Below, one piece after another: positions 34,801 through 44,164 of a stretch of 64,000 bases of DNA; within the stretch, counting starts at the first letter, position 1, and each line of letters opens with the position of its first letter. This DNA is from Urophycis tenuis (taxonomy: Eukaryota; Chordata; Actinopteri; Gadiformes; Phycidae): assembly GCA_036785325.1 (NCBI GenBank), contig JAXIVH010000247.1, forward strand, positions 30,001 to 94,000, given 5' to 3'. Both the position numbers and the translations under genes were made by a program. Below the pieces are notes generated by a model. The model made no database searches. It had not been told where the DNA came from and saw nothing but the letters and a program-made list of their open reading frames with translations.

Positions 34801-36409
34801 GTGTGACTGTGTGGTCACATCCTGCTGAGCACAGGCAGCCTCTCTCTCACCCTCTGCTTGGTACAGTTGATCCGTGTTGCCATGCTAACGGGATCTAATG
34901 ATGACATTGTTTGAATAGATGGAGAGATAAAGTTCTAAACTCTAACATTGTTCAGTGTGGTTCTGTCTCAGCGGTAGCCCCCGGACCCTGTCCTGACATC
35001 TCTCTCTGTGCAGATGATTGCCACAGAAGGCGTGCCTGCGATGACCGTGTCAGAGCTGCAAGCAGCATGCCGCAGTCGCGGGATGAGGTCGCTGGGTCTG
35101 ACCACCGACCAGCTACGTCAGCAGATACAGCAGGTGGGGGGGCGCTGTGAGCCAGGGCCGGAGTCTGCATTTAAGGGGTCCACCGGGAAACAAAAGACTT
35201 CCAGTCTGTGACCCATCTTGTGTTGTCTCCACCAGTGGATCGACCTGCACCTGAAGGAAAATGTACCTCCATCCCTGCTCCTGCTCTCCCGGGCCATGTA
35301 CCTGACAGACCTCAAACCCAAAGCCCCTGTTATCCCCCCAGTCCCCAAGCTAGAGGTGAGAATTTCCCTCTCTGGCGGCGGTGACATCATCATGTGGTCT
35401 TCGTTCCTCTCAATCAGCTCATGGTTGCTTTGTGTTGCAGAAAGCCACTCCTCCTGCAGTCGAGTCTTCTGAGAAAACGCCATTGGCCCAAAGTGAGCTG
35501 CTCAGCGACCCTGCGCTGGTCATCACAGACAGAACGGTCAGTCAGGGGACAGACGATATGGAGCACACTGTGAGCCCTGGGAACTGGTTCACTGCACCTT
35601 TAATTATGCATTTATTTATTTATGCAGTAACATGTGGGAGAAGGAAATGGACACATTGGCTTACAGACGGATGAAACTTACTTTGATATAAAACTCATTC
35701 TAATTTCAGCTTTACATGAAATGCATGCATTTATTTATCCTTGACGAAAATGTGGGAGTAACTAAACAATATGTCCTGGATCTAATCCTGCAGAACCTCC
35801 TAAGACTCGTCTGTCCCTCTGTCTCTCCCAGGTGGAGGAGTTGAGTGACAAAGCTCCATCTTTGGTGTCAAACAAATCACTAACCCCTGCTGAGGTTCTC
35901 CAGGTACACCACCCATGACCCTGTCATGTCAACATGCACAGCGAGAGGAGTCCATGCTGCTTCATGTAGTCCACCTAGCTTCTGTTTCTGCTGGCTTCCC
36001 TTATCCCCCCACAGACTCACTTCTCCCAGCAGAATGAATAGTGTCAGAAAAACTAGAAGGAAAGTGAGCACCTGGTTAATATAGATGTATGATAACGGGT
36101 TCATATGGAACATTACCCAAGTCTGAGATGAAGTGTGCTAGAGTTGGAGGGAGCTGATGCATTGCACTATGTGAAATAGTCCTTTTACCACCATTTTTTT
36201 TTTGTCTATGATCTATGAGTCTATGATACTGTGAGTAAAAGTAGGTTGATGCCATTTTCTTTTTGTTGGACTTTGATCAATGGTCCCTGAAGTGGCCATT
36301 AAAGACGCATCTCTTGGTTTAGTCACTCTGGAACGGTTTGTTTCTCCTCCAGGCAAAGGCGGCCACCGAGTTATCTCAGAAGAGCAAGATGTCAGCTAAT
36401 GGTGTTTGA
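25758..36409 (+). CDS. letm2: letm2, mitochondrial inner-membrane LETM-domain protein, complete
   Basis: LETM2 is a paralogue of LETM1, an inner mitochondrial membrane protein linked to K+/H+ and Ca2+ homeostasis. Coding exons: 25758-25804, 26201-26666, 31529-31672, 34016-34159, 34434-34637, 35014-35133, 35236-35355, 35441-35536, 35832-35903, 36353-36409. They sum to 1470 nt, 489 residues plus stop, close to human LETM2 (491). Features: MAVYSSQVLLAVTRSR start and RSLHSSAPW (mitochondrial presequence and processing region), VVDELKHYYNGFRLLGIDTT, a hydrophobic segment FTVFIIVPFMEFLLPVFLKL, and the LETM/ribosome-binding region. It lacks the C-terminal EF hands and long coiled coil of LETM1, so I call letm2. 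Intron after exon 31529-31672 uses a GC donor. Confidence 0.96.
26201..26666 (+). CDS. letm2: letm2 exon 3 (presequence end, conserved N-domain)
   Basis: Acceptor GGTCCACAG, donor AGACGG|GTAAGG, 466 bp, phases 2 in and 0 out. The Pro-rich region with ALLARSLHSSAPWLQD resembles the LETM presequence cleavage zone. VVDELKHYYNGFRLLGIDTT and MVWRLLHGQLLTRRERRR are LETM family hallmarks. Confidence 0.96.
26985..27886. mobile_element. TTAA-flanked foldback MITE with very long terminal inverted repeats
   Basis: TTAA plus AGTGATGGTTCGGAGTAAAA at the left is mirrored by its complement ending CCATCACT plus TTAA at the right. The inverted arms extend about 380-400 bp inward (for example GTACACCAGGAGTTTATT against AATAAACTCCTGGTGTAC), leaving a short centre near 27340-27490. 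There is no transposase. A TTAA target suggests mobilisation by a piggyBac-like transposase. Partial copies occur at 46977-47190 and 53400-53532. Located in letm2 intron 3. Confidence 0.9.
27887..29748. repeat. 27-bp minisatellite, about 68 copies
   Basis: Unit GTTAACCAGAAACCAAACTG then TCCCCCC at 27-bp spacing (28141 to 28168), in letm2 intron 3. It contains two long poly-C runs (28013-28027, 29400-29414). The array begins at the right end of the MITE. A single related unit (AAACTATCCCCCTGTTAA) lies on the other side of the MITE at 26971-26988. Confidence 0.96.
29798..30462. mobile_element. Second TTAA-flanked MITE (foldback)
   Basis: TTAA then AGGGATATTTCGCCATTTTT at the left and the inverse ending AATATCCCT then TTAA at the right. 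About 190 bp of each end are inverted repeats (CTAAGCGGGCGAGATGC against GCATCTCGCCCGCTTAG). No transposase. Located in letm2 intron 3. Confidence 0.9.
31150..31392. mobile_element. Diverged fragment of the second MITE family
   Basis: Interior-like sequence: TCACGTTGGTTCTATTGACA, then TTAGAAAATTGCCATGTTTC and GGTCACTTCTAAC parallel the centre and inner arm of the 29798-30462 element. The outer arms are missing. Confidence 0.55.
31529..31672 (+). CDS. letm2: letm2 exon 4 (membrane segment, GC donor)
   Basis: Acceptor TTCTCTCAG. It encodes LLRTCADLFRLVPFTVFIIV then PFMEFLLPVFLKLFPDMLPS, containing the single inner-membrane helix. The donor is AAAAAG|GCACGT at 31672/31673; no GT nearby keeps the frame with exon 5 (EEKQKKG), so this is a GC-AG intron. 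Confidence 0.95.
32205..32652. repeat. 42-bp minisatellite, about 11 copies
   Basis: Unit GGCCTGGAACAGGGGCTGTA then AGAGGGGCTGGTCAGCCCGGGG or ...CGAGCTGGGG, 42-bp spacing (32281 to 32323), in letm2 intron 4. Since 42 is a multiple of three, it gives a long but meaningless Gly-rich ORF. Confidence 0.94.
32672..32797. repeat. Near-perfect inverted repeat (hairpin), 56-60-nt arms
   Basis: Left arm 32672-32727 and right arm 32737-32797 around a 9-nt loop of C residues. The inner 34 bp are exact complements (CAACAATAATGACAACAATA mirrored). The outer arms match as TCACTGAAGAAGCC and GGGCTTCTTCAGTGA with a small CA expansion. Confidence 0.93.
32798..34015. other. letm2 intron 4, right part
   Basis: Unique AT-rich sequence with a poly-T run at 33259-33273. 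No gene or element recognised. Confidence 0.5.
34016..34159 (+). CDS. letm2: letm2 exon 5
   Basis: Acceptor CTGCAG, donor CAGAAG|GTAAGT, 48 residues in phase 0. It encodes EEKQKKGLAAKLELAKFLQE and ARRNKARALTEDETQRFSTY. Confidence 0.96.
34434..34637 (+). CDS. letm2: letm2 exon 6 (LETM domain)
   Basis: The acceptor CCAAAAG has a poor polypyrimidine tract; donor GATGAG|GTGCAG. It encodes IVKFSKLFEDELTLEHLERP and QLVALCKLLELQPIGTNNLL, the most conserved part of the LETM domain. Confidence 0.95.
34671..34832. repeat. 56-bp tandem repeat, 3 copies, in letm2 intron 6
   Basis: CAAGTGGGTGGAGC ... TGTGGTCACATCCTGCT at 34671, 34721 and 34777, about 35 bp inside the intron. Confidence 0.88.
35014..35133 (+). 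CDS. letm2: letm2 exon 7 (LETM domain)
   Basis: Acceptor CTGTGCAG, donor CAGCAG|GTGGGG, 40 residues in phase 0. It encodes MIATEGVPAMTVSELQAACR and RGMRSLGLTTDQLRQQ. Confidence 0.96.
35236..35355 (+). CDS. letm2: letm2 exon 8
   Basis: Acceptor CTCCACCAG, donor CTAGAG|GTGAGA, 40 residues. It encodes WIDLHLKENVPPSLLLLSRA, the conserved end of the LETM domain. Confidence 0.96.
35441..35536 (+). CDS. letm2: letm2 exon 9
   Basis: Acceptor TGTTGCAG, donor AGAACG|GTCAGT, 32 residues in phase 0. A poorly conserved Ser/Thr/Pro-rich tail (KATPPAVESSEKTPLAQSEL), as in the C-terminus of other LETM2 proteins. Placed by phase and splice sites. Confidence 0.8.
35832..35903 (+). CDS. letm2: letm2 exon 10
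   Basis: Acceptor CTCTCCCAG, donor CTCCAG|GTACAC, 24 residues (VEELSDKAPSLVSNKSLTPA). Low conservation; supported by phase and splice sites. Confidence 0.78.
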
Positions 36410-37220
36410 AGACGGTGGTGTGGTGACTGGATACCAAGCTAGCAGTGATCTCCACCACCAAGCTGGCAGTGATCTCCTGATCTCCACCACCAAGCTGGCA
36501 GTGATCTCCTGATCTCCACCACCAAGCTGGCAGTGATCTCCTGATCTCCACCACCAAGCAGCCATTAGACCCCCCCAGTCCACCATGCCTTATAACTCTT
36601 ATGCAGAACACTGGCCACTTTTAATGAATCTTCCTTCAGTTTCTCTCTGCCTCTTGGCATTGTGATGATGCTCCGCTCTGGGCTGACCCCTCAGACGTCC
36701 CCTCAGTGAGGAGCAGCCTGCCTCCCATCGGTAGCCCGGCGTTTGGACTGCAGTTCAAAGCTTCTGCATTCTGTTGAGCCATGCGCTGACCAAACCATGA
36801 ATTTGACCTCCAGAGGATCAGAGTGTGAGGGTTTCATTCTGGAGGAGAGCCTCCTCTCTGTGTACATTTGTAAATACCCTGTATGTTCTCAGACAATGTA
36901 GCAGCCACTCTGTACAGAGGGCTACCCAGCTATCTAACATGTTCTTAAGATAAGGTTCCATGAACTTTAAACCTGAAGTTCAGTGCAGTAATGGGAGATT
37001 CTTTCCCCGAATTGGCTGCTTGGAACTTCTCAGTTCCATAGACCATGCCTTTTTATTGTTTTAATGTGCTAAAGTGTGAGTAAGGCAAGCAGACCCAAGA
37101 GAATAGAAACGATGTATCATTTGACAATCACTACAAATTAACAAATCTAAACTTGCCAGTGGATGACGTTCTGATTTGGATGGTCCAGGGACAAAATAAA
37201 GTGGCATTATTTATGGGGTG
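36353..37220 (+). CDS. letm2: letm2 last exon and 3' UTR
   Basis: Acceptor CTCCTCCAG. Coding part 36353-36409 encodes AKAATELSQKSKMSANGV then TGA; the end resembles the Gln/Ser/Lys-rich LETM2 terminus. The 3' UTR begins with a small tandem array and ends near the AATAAA at 37195-37200. Confidence 0.82.
36434..36562 (+). repeat. letm2: 32-bp tandem repeat in letm2 3' UTR, 4 copies
   Basis: CCAAGCTGGCAGTGATCTCC then TGATCTCCACCA repeated at 32-bp spacing, starting about 25 nt after the stop codon. Confidence 0.88.
37195..37200 (+). terminator. letm2: letm2 polyadenylation signal
   Basis: Canonical AATAAA about 790 nt after the stop, followed by AT/GT-rich sequence (TTATTTATGGGGTGTTGG). The first canonical signal after the stop. 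Confidence 0.65.
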
Positions 37221-37225
37221 TTGGC

Positions 37226-39260
37226 TTGCTAAGATTAATATTGAATACATACTGGCTATAAATATTGCTGAGAAAGTTCACTCCACTGTTGTGTACAGAT
37301 GTGTCTCTACTGACGCGCTGTAGAATTTGACAAATGGAATATATTGTGTTATATTGTGTGTTTTAATGCTACATATCTGCTACATTTTTATTTTGGTTTT
37401 ATTCAAAGATACTTGACAAGCAAAGAAGGCAATTAAATGTGAGATATCTCATTGCAACAAATTGAACGGAGAATAAGGATGTGTAAATGAGTTGGGTTTG
37501 TTTTTGGAGCATTTAAAGTTTTTATTTGTAATCTAAACAGAACATATATGTCATTAATATATGCCCATCTACCCCCTTCATTAGGTTGTCATATTCAAAT
37601 TAACCCAGAAGACCATTTTTATTCTTTATTACAGAACCATTATTGTATACATGTATACGTATGGTTCCCCGTGTGTTTGGTATGTTTTAACTTTTGGACT
37701 CGAAGTCAGAGTCCCTTAATCGAGACTGATTATTTACGCATCTGACATGGTCTGCTTGCTCCTCGGGATGAAATGGAAAAAGTTTTGGTTTCTCCGCGTC
37801 GAATGACGGCATCGCTCCCATGCTGCCTGTTTCCAGTCGAGGCCGCTAGGGGGGGCTATTCCGGCTCCAGTCCCAACCATAGACACCTTATAACGACATA
37901 TGGTCCCATCCATAGACACCTTATAACGATATATGATGTCTATGGTCCCAACCATAGACACCTTATACACGTTCGCTTTGGATCGCTTTAAGTTCCTTCT
38001 GAATCCACGGTCCCTCGCTGCCATGTCACACTTTGACTTTCTAGTCAAAGTGTTTCAGACTATAACAGTATTTATCCACGTGGAATTTGATTTTGACATT
38101 TATCGGCGACAGTGACGACTACTAGGATGAGGAAAACTAGAAAATGCATAAATCGTTGCCAAATTGATCACTTAAGCCTTGAACTGATCCAAGCGTCTGT
38201 TCTATCATCAGAAATGATCCAGATTTGACGTGGCATTTTTTGTATAACTATTTGTAATCAATTGCCATCATAAATAGATATTGTAAAAAAAAAAAAAAAA
38301 ATCCAGAATTTATTCTTCAAACAAAAAATACTTTATTTACCACTCCAGTTTCCAAGTATGAACCACTCCATGTAAATAAATACATTTGGATTTGGAGAGA
38401 GAGATTAATTTACTTATCTGCTACATTTTAAGCCAACCTTGTGTTCCTCTGAGCTGGCCCGGGAGACGGCAGTCCTCTCCAGCACACATTCTGTCATTCC
38501 AACACATGCTTTTCAAATGTTGGCTACTCAGCTATTTCCTTTGCGGGCCCATGAAATGTTGTGCGTCATTTTACCTTGTCAATGGCTGTTCTGAGTGATG
38601 GAAGAGCAACACTTACGTGATTAAAAGCGGGAGAGAAAAACACGTGTCCTGTTTGTTTGAATACATGAGGCTACTACAACAGCTTTAGGTTGGGAGAGTC
38701 AAACACTTCGCATACTGCTGTTTCTATTTGTGGATCGAAGTTTGGTATCGATTTGTGAATTAAATCCGTTGAAGACAACGACCTGTATTCTCACGGACAG
38801 CAGATGTCTGTCGCGTCTCAGTACAGAGTGGTGGAGCCTGGAGACCTGACGGCCATCCGAACCTTCATGAGGAGATATCTGCCTGCCTTTGAACTCTATC
38901 CAACATTAGCCACGTCCTGGAAATGACACGGAACCCTGTGATGGTGTGCCCCATGGTGTGCCCACACACCCCACAACTTCCACTCAGACGTCATCGGAAC
39001 CCGAGCACTGTGACAGAAAGCTCCGCCCGACCCACCACACTATAACCCTGGGACAGACCTGAGCGCACGACGGGGATAGCAAGCCGCGCCTCGCACCTGT
39101 GGACAAGGTAAAGGTCGTCTTCTTCATTAGAATTTATGTTAATGGCAATATCGTTTCATTATGGCCAGATGGTCGTCGCTTAGGTGCCAGAACGGCAGGC
39201 ATTTCGTGTTGTATTGTATTAGTAGTTGGCCGAGTGCGCAACATCCACGCTAGGCATTTC
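37226..39260. other. Intergenic region after letm2
   Basis: Mostly unique, AT-rich. It holds three copies of CCATAGACACCTTATA (37878-37972), a poly-A run (38285-38300), and one short, unassigned ORF (38804-38926). Confidence 0.5.
38804..38926 (+). CDS. Short ORF of unknown function (40 residues)
   Basis: ATG to TGA encodes MSVASQYRVVEPGDLTAIRT then FMRRYLPAFELYPTLATSWK. Composition looks protein-like and the ATG context is fair, but I do not recognise a family and see no clear downstream exon. Could be a gene relic or chance. Confidence 0.2.
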   Translation: MSVASQYRVVEPGDLTAIRTFMRRYLPAFELYPTLATSWK

Positions 39261-40337
39261 AACCTAAGTGCATCACTGCGGTCACGCTATCTGCGCTTCA
39301 AAACTCGAGTGCGCTTCTAAATCGGTTTTACGGTAAAGCGTGTGAGCGGCTGCATGGTGCATTCAAGTCCTCGTACATCTCAATTGTTGAAATACATCTG
39401 TCATTGCTTTGTTGTTGTTGTTGTTTTACTACATAAAACAAACAGAAAAAATATTGAAGCACCACCAATAGCCCATCCAGATTAAATTCTGCATAAACAG
39501 ATTAAAAAAAAAATCATAAACAACACAAATAAAATCAACTACAAATTTTATGGCTATGCAAGCAGTTTTGAAAAATTAATTAAAAATAATAATCAAAATG
39601 TTTTCAGAACACTCCGCTGCAGTCTTGTTCTACATCTCCTCAGGTACTTGTGTATACATTTTGAAGTTATTTGACTGTGCCATTTTCTAATAATCCCATG
39701 CTAAAGTCATACCCAATACACATTGTATGGCGACACAAGCAGTTTTGAAAAATTAATTAAAAATAAAAATCAAAATGTTTTCAGAACACTCCACTACAGT
39801 CTTGTTCTACATCTCCCCAGGAACCTAAGTATACATTTGGAAGTTATTTGACTGTGCCATTTTCTAGTAATCCCATGCTAAAATCATACCCAATACACAT
39901 TTTATGGCTATGAGAGCAGTTTTGAAAAATTAATTAAAAATAAATATCAAAATGTTTTCAGAACACTCCACTACAGTCTTGTTCTACATCTCCTCAGGTA
40001 CCTAAGTATATATTTTGAAGTTATTTGACAGTGCCATTTTCTAGTAATCCCATGCTAAACTCATACCCAGTACACATTGTATGGCGACACAAACAGTTTT
40101 TAAAAATTAATTAAAAATAAATATCAAAATGTTTTCAGAACACTCCACTACATTCTTGTTCTACATCTCATCAGGTATCTATGTATGTATTTTGAAGTTA
40201 TTTGACTGTGCCATTTTCTAGTAATCCCATGCTAAAATCATACCCAATACACATTGTATGGCTATGCAAGCAGTTTTGAAAAATTAATTAAAAATAATAA
40301 TCAAATATCAATCAAATAATCAAATCAAAAATAATCA

Positions 40338-43300
40338 TCGGACGTGGGTCACCGGGGCCCCCCCCTGGAGCTAGGCCTGGGGGAAGGGCCCGTTGGCGAG
40401 CGCCTGGTGGCCGGGTCTACGCCCGCGGGGCCCGGTCGGGCACAGCCCGAAGGAACGACGCGGGACCCTCTTCCCATGGGTTCACCACCCGTGGGAGGGG
40501 CCAAAGGGGTCGGGTGCGATGTGAGCTGGGCGGCAGCAGGAGGCGGGGACCTGGGCGGTCCGACCCTCAGCTGCAGAAGCTAGCTCTGGGGACGTGGAAC
40601 GTCACCTCTCTGGCGGGGAAGGAGCCGGAGCTGGTGTGCGAGGCTGAGAGGTACCGGCTGGACATAGTCGGGCTCACCTCGACACACAGTTTGGGCTCCA
40701 GAACCAGCGTCCTTGAGAGGGGTTGGACTCTTTTCCACTCTGGAGTTGCCCCTGGGGAGAGGCGCCGAGCGGGGGTGGGATTGCTTATTTCCCCCCGGCT
40801 CGGCGCCTGTACGTTGGGGTTCACCCCGGTGGACGAGAGGGTAGCCTCCCTCCGCCTTCAGGTGGGGGGACGGGTCCTGACTGTCGTTTGTGCTTATGCA
40901 CCGAACGGCAGTTCAGAGTACCCACCCTTTCTGGAGTCCTTGGAGGGGGTGTTAGAAAGCGCCCCGTCTGGGGACTCCCTTGTTCTGCTGGGGGACTTCA
41001 ACGCCCATGTGGGCAATGACAGTGAGACCTGGAGGGGCGTGATTGGGAGGAACGGTCCCCCTGATCTGAACCCGAGTGGTGTTTTGTTGTTGGACTTCTG
41101 TGCTCGTCATGGATTGTCCATAACGAACACCATGTTCAAGCATAAGGGTGTCCACATGTGCACTTGGCACCAGGACACCCTAGGCCGCAGTTCGATGATC
41201 GACTTTGTAGTTGTATCATCGGACTTGCGGCCGCATGTCTTGGACACTCGGGTGAAGAGAGGGGCGGAGCTGTCAACTGATCACCACCTGGTGGCGAGTT
41301 GGCTCCGATGGCGGGGGAAGATGCCGGTCAGACCTGGCAGACCCAAACGTTCTGTGAGGGTCTGCTGGGAACGTCTGGCTGAATCTCCTGTCAGAACGAG
41401 CTTCAACTCCCACCTCCGGGAGAGCTTCAACCATGTCCCGGGGGAGGCGGGGGACATAGAGTCCGAGTGGACCTTGTTCCGTGCCTCCATTGTTGAAGCA
41501 GCCGACCGGAGCTGTGGCCGTAAGGTCGTCGGTGCCTGTCGCGGCGGCAACCCCCGAACCCGCTGGTGGACCCCAGCGGTAAGGGATGCCGTCAAGCTGA
41601 AGAAGGAGTCCTACCGGGCCTTTTTGGCCCACGGGACTCCTGAGGCAGCTGATGGGTACCGGCGGGCCAAGCGGGGCGCGGCGTCGGCGGTTGCGGAGGC
41701 AAAAACTCGGGTGTGGGAGGAGTTTGGTGAGGCCATGGAGAAGGACTTCCGAACGGCTTCGAGGAGGTTCTGGACCACCATCCGGCGTCTCAGGAGGGGG
41801 AAGCAGTGCTCTGTCAACACCGTGTATGGGAGAGACTGGGGGCTGCTGACCTTGACTCGGGACGTTGTGAATCGGTGGGGGGAATACTTCGAAGACCTCC
41901 TCAATCCCACCAACACGCCTTCCACTGAGGAAGCAGGGTCTGGGGACTCGGGGGGGGACTCTCCTATCTCCGGGGCTGAGATCGCCGAGGTGGTTAAAAA
42001 GCTCCTCGGTGGCAAGGCCCCGGGGGTGGACGAGATCCACCCCGAGTTCCTAAAGGCCGTGGATGCTGTGGGGCTGTCTTGGTTGACACGTCTCTGCAGC
42101 ATCGCGTGGACATCGGGGGCAGTGCCTCTGGATTGGCAGACCGGGGTTGTGGTTCCCCTCTTCAAAAAGGGGGACCGGAGGGTGTGCTCCAACTACAGGG
42201 GGATCACACTCCTCAGCCTCCCCGGTAAGGTCTATTCGGGGGTCCTGGAGAGGAGGGTCCGTAGGATAGTCGAACCTCGGATTCAGGAGGAGCAATGTGG
42301 TTTTCGTTCCGGCCGTGGAACTGTGGACCAGCTCTATACCCTTGGCGCGGTACTCGAGGGTGCATGGGAGTTCGCCCAACCAGTCTACATGTGCTTTGTG
42401 GACTTGGAGAAGGCGTTCGACCGTGTCCCTCGGGGAGCCCTGTGGGGGGTGCTCCGGGAGTATGGGGTACCGGGCCCGCTGTTACGGGCCATCGGGTCCC
42501 TGTACTCCCGGTGCCAGAGCTTGGTCCGCATTGCCGGCAGTAAGTCGAGCCTGTTTCCGGTGAGAGTTGGCCTCCGCCAGGGCTGCCCTTTGTCACCGAT
42601 TCTGTTCACAACTTTTATGGACAGAATTTCTAGGCGCAGCCAGGGCGTTGAGGGGTTACGGTTCGGTGGCCTCAGGATTGCGTCACTGCTTTTCGCAGAT
42701 GATCTTGTCCTGTTGGCTTCATCGGGCCGTGACCTTCAGTTCTCACTGGAGCGGTTCGCAGCCGAATGTGAAGCGGCTGGGATGAGGATCAGCACCTCCA
42801 AATCAGAGGCCATGGTTCTCGGCCGGAAAAGGGTGGAGTGCACTCTCCGGGTCGGGGAGGAGATTCTGCCTCAAGTGGAGGAGTTCAAGTATCTCGGGGT
42901 CTTGTTCACGAGTGAGGGGAGGATGGAGCAGGAGATTGACCGACGGATCGGTGCGGCGTCGGCAGTGATGCGGGCCCTGCACCGGTCCGTCATGGTGAAG
43001 AAGGAGCTGAGCCGAAAGGCGAAGCTCTCAATTTACCGGTCAATCTACGTTCCTACCCTCACCTATGGTCACGAGCTGTGGGTAGTGACCGAAAGAACGA
43101 GATCGCGAATACAAGCGGCCGAAATGAGTTTCCTCCGCAGGGTGTCCGGGCTCTCCCTTAGAGATAGGGTGAGAAGCTCGGTCATCCGGGAGGGGCTCAG
43201 AGTAGAACCGCTACTCCTCCGCATCGAGAGGAGCCAGTTGCGGTGGCTCGGGCATCTAGTGAGGATGCCCCCTGGACGCCTCCCTGGGGAGGTGTTCCGG

Positions 43301-43511
43301 GCACGTCCCTCCGGGAGGAGGCCCCGGGGAAGACCCAGGACACGCTGGAGGGACTATGTCTCTCGGCTGGCCTGGGAACGCCTTGGGATCCCCCCGGAAG
43401 AGCTGGACGAAGTGGCTGGGGAGAGGGAAGTCTGGGCTTCCCTCCTCAGGCTGCTGCCCCCGCGACCCGACCCCGGATAAGCGGCAGAAATGGATGGATG
43501 GATGGATGGAT
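40338..43511 (+). mobile_element. RTE/Rex3-type non-LTR retrotransposon, near full length
   Basis: A single 988-codon frame (40514-43480) flanked by a GC-rich 5' part and a 3' (ATGG)n tail at 43490-43511. GATG-type tails are a known trait of fish Rex3 elements; the family label is tentative. Inserted into an AATAATCAAA stretch of the 177-bp repeat. Intact frame and clean insertion suggest a recent event. Confidence 0.85.
40514..43480 (+). CDS. LINE endonuclease/reverse transcriptase ORF
   Basis: The N-terminal apurinic-like endonuclease shows LGTWNVTSLAG, VVCAYAPN, LLGDFNAHVG, MIDFVVVSSDL and STDHHLV. The reverse transcriptase follows with GKAPGVDEIHPEFLK, VVVPLFKKGDRR, NYRGITLLS, FVDLEKAFDRVP, LRQGCPLSPILF and the catalytic FADDLVLL. 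The C-terminus has LRWLGHLVRMPPGRLPGEVF and GRRPRGRPRTRWRDYV. The endonuclease Glu usually in a TETH-like motif reads TSTH here. True start codon is uncertain because the coding frame may open upstream of 40514. Confidence 0.9.
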   Translation: MRCELGGSRRRGPGRSDPQLQKLALGTWNVTSLAGKEPELVCEAERYRLDIVGLTSTHSLGSRTSVLERGWTLFHSGVAPGERRRAGVGLLISPRLGACTLGFTPVDERVASLRLQVGGRVLTVVCAYAPNGSSEYPPFLESLEGVLESAPSGDSLVLLGDFNAHVGNDSETWRGVIGRNGPPDLNPSGVLLLDFCARHGLSITNTMFKHKGVHMCTWHQDTLGRSSMIDFVVVSSDLRPHVLDTRVKRGAELSTDHHLVASWLRWRGKMPVRPGRPKRSVRVCWERLAESPVRTSFNSHLRESFNHVPGEAGDIESEWTLFRASIVEAADRSCGRKVVGACRGGNPRTRWWTPAVRDAVKLKKESYRAFLAHGTPEAADGYRRAKRGAASAVAEAKTRVWEEFGEAMEKDFRTASRRFWTTIRRLRRGKQCSVNTVYGRDWGLLTLTRDVVNRWGEYFEDLLNPTNTPSTEEAGSGDSGGDSPISGAEIAEVVKKLLGGKAPGVDEIHPEFLKAVDAVGLSWLTRLCSIAWTSGAVPLDWQTGVVVPLFKKGDRRVCSNYRGITLLSLPGKVYSGVLERRVRRIVEPRIQEEQCGFRSGRGTVDQLYTLGAVLEGAWEFAQPVYMCFVDLEKAFDRVPRGALWGVLREYGVPGPLLRAIGSLYSRCQSLVRIAGSKSSLFPVRVGLRQGCPLSPILFTTFMDRISRRSQGVEGLRFGGLRIASLLFADDLVLLASSGRDLQFSLERFAAECEAAGMRISTSKSEAMVLGRKRVECTLRVGEEILPQVEEFKYLGVLFTSEGRMEQEIDRRIGAASAVMRALHRSVMVKKELSRKAKLSIYRSIYVPTLTYGHELWVVTERTRSRIQAAEMSFLRRVSGLSLRDRVRSSVIREGLRVEPLLLRIERSQLRWLGHLVRMPPGRLPGEVFRARPSGRRPRGRPRTRWRDYVSRLAWERLGIPPEELDEVAGEREVWASLLRLLPPRPDPG

Positions 43512-43825
43512 AATAATCAAAATGTTTTCAGAACACTCCACTACAGTCTTGTTCGACATCTCCTCACGTACCTAAGTATACATTTTGAAGTTATTTGACT
43601 GTGCCATTTTCTAGTAATCACATGCTAAAGTCATACCCAATACACATTGTATGGCGACACAAGCAGTATTGAAAAATTAATTAAAAATAATAATCAAAAT
43701 GTTTTCAGAACACTCCACTGCAGTCTTGTTCTACATGTCCTCAGGTACCTCTGTGGACATTTTGAAGTTATTTGACTGTACCATTTTCTAATAATCCCAT
43801 GCTAAAGTCATACCCAATACACATT

Positions 43826-44164
43826 CAGTTCAGTTCATTAAAGTTTTGATGATATATCTACAGCGCTATGAGTACTACTTGCTTACTGCAACTACATCAA
43901 CAACAACAAAGGGCAGACAAACGTGAGGAACACATACTGAATAACAGATAACTGACTGCCACAGACTGAAAACATGCAGGTATACAAAAATTCAAAGAGG
44001 CCTGGCAGGTAGGCAGATGATGGACTTATATGATGATGGTCCAGAGAAGGTAGAGATGACCGGTTAATTTGAAAAGCAAAAATGATGCAATGAAAGCCCA
44101 TTCTACAAGAGGAAAGGAGAGTGAGAGATGGAGATGAGGGGATGTCACAGGACAATGGCCCAAA
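43826..44164. other. Central spacer of the giant inverted repeat
   Basis: Unique sequence between the arms. No gene or terminal motif recognised. Confidence 0.5.

Noticed and set aside
40567..42609. Minus-strand ORFs of up to 255 residues within the LINE
   Set aside because: Shadow frames of the GC-rich endonuclease/RT gene, with no motifs.
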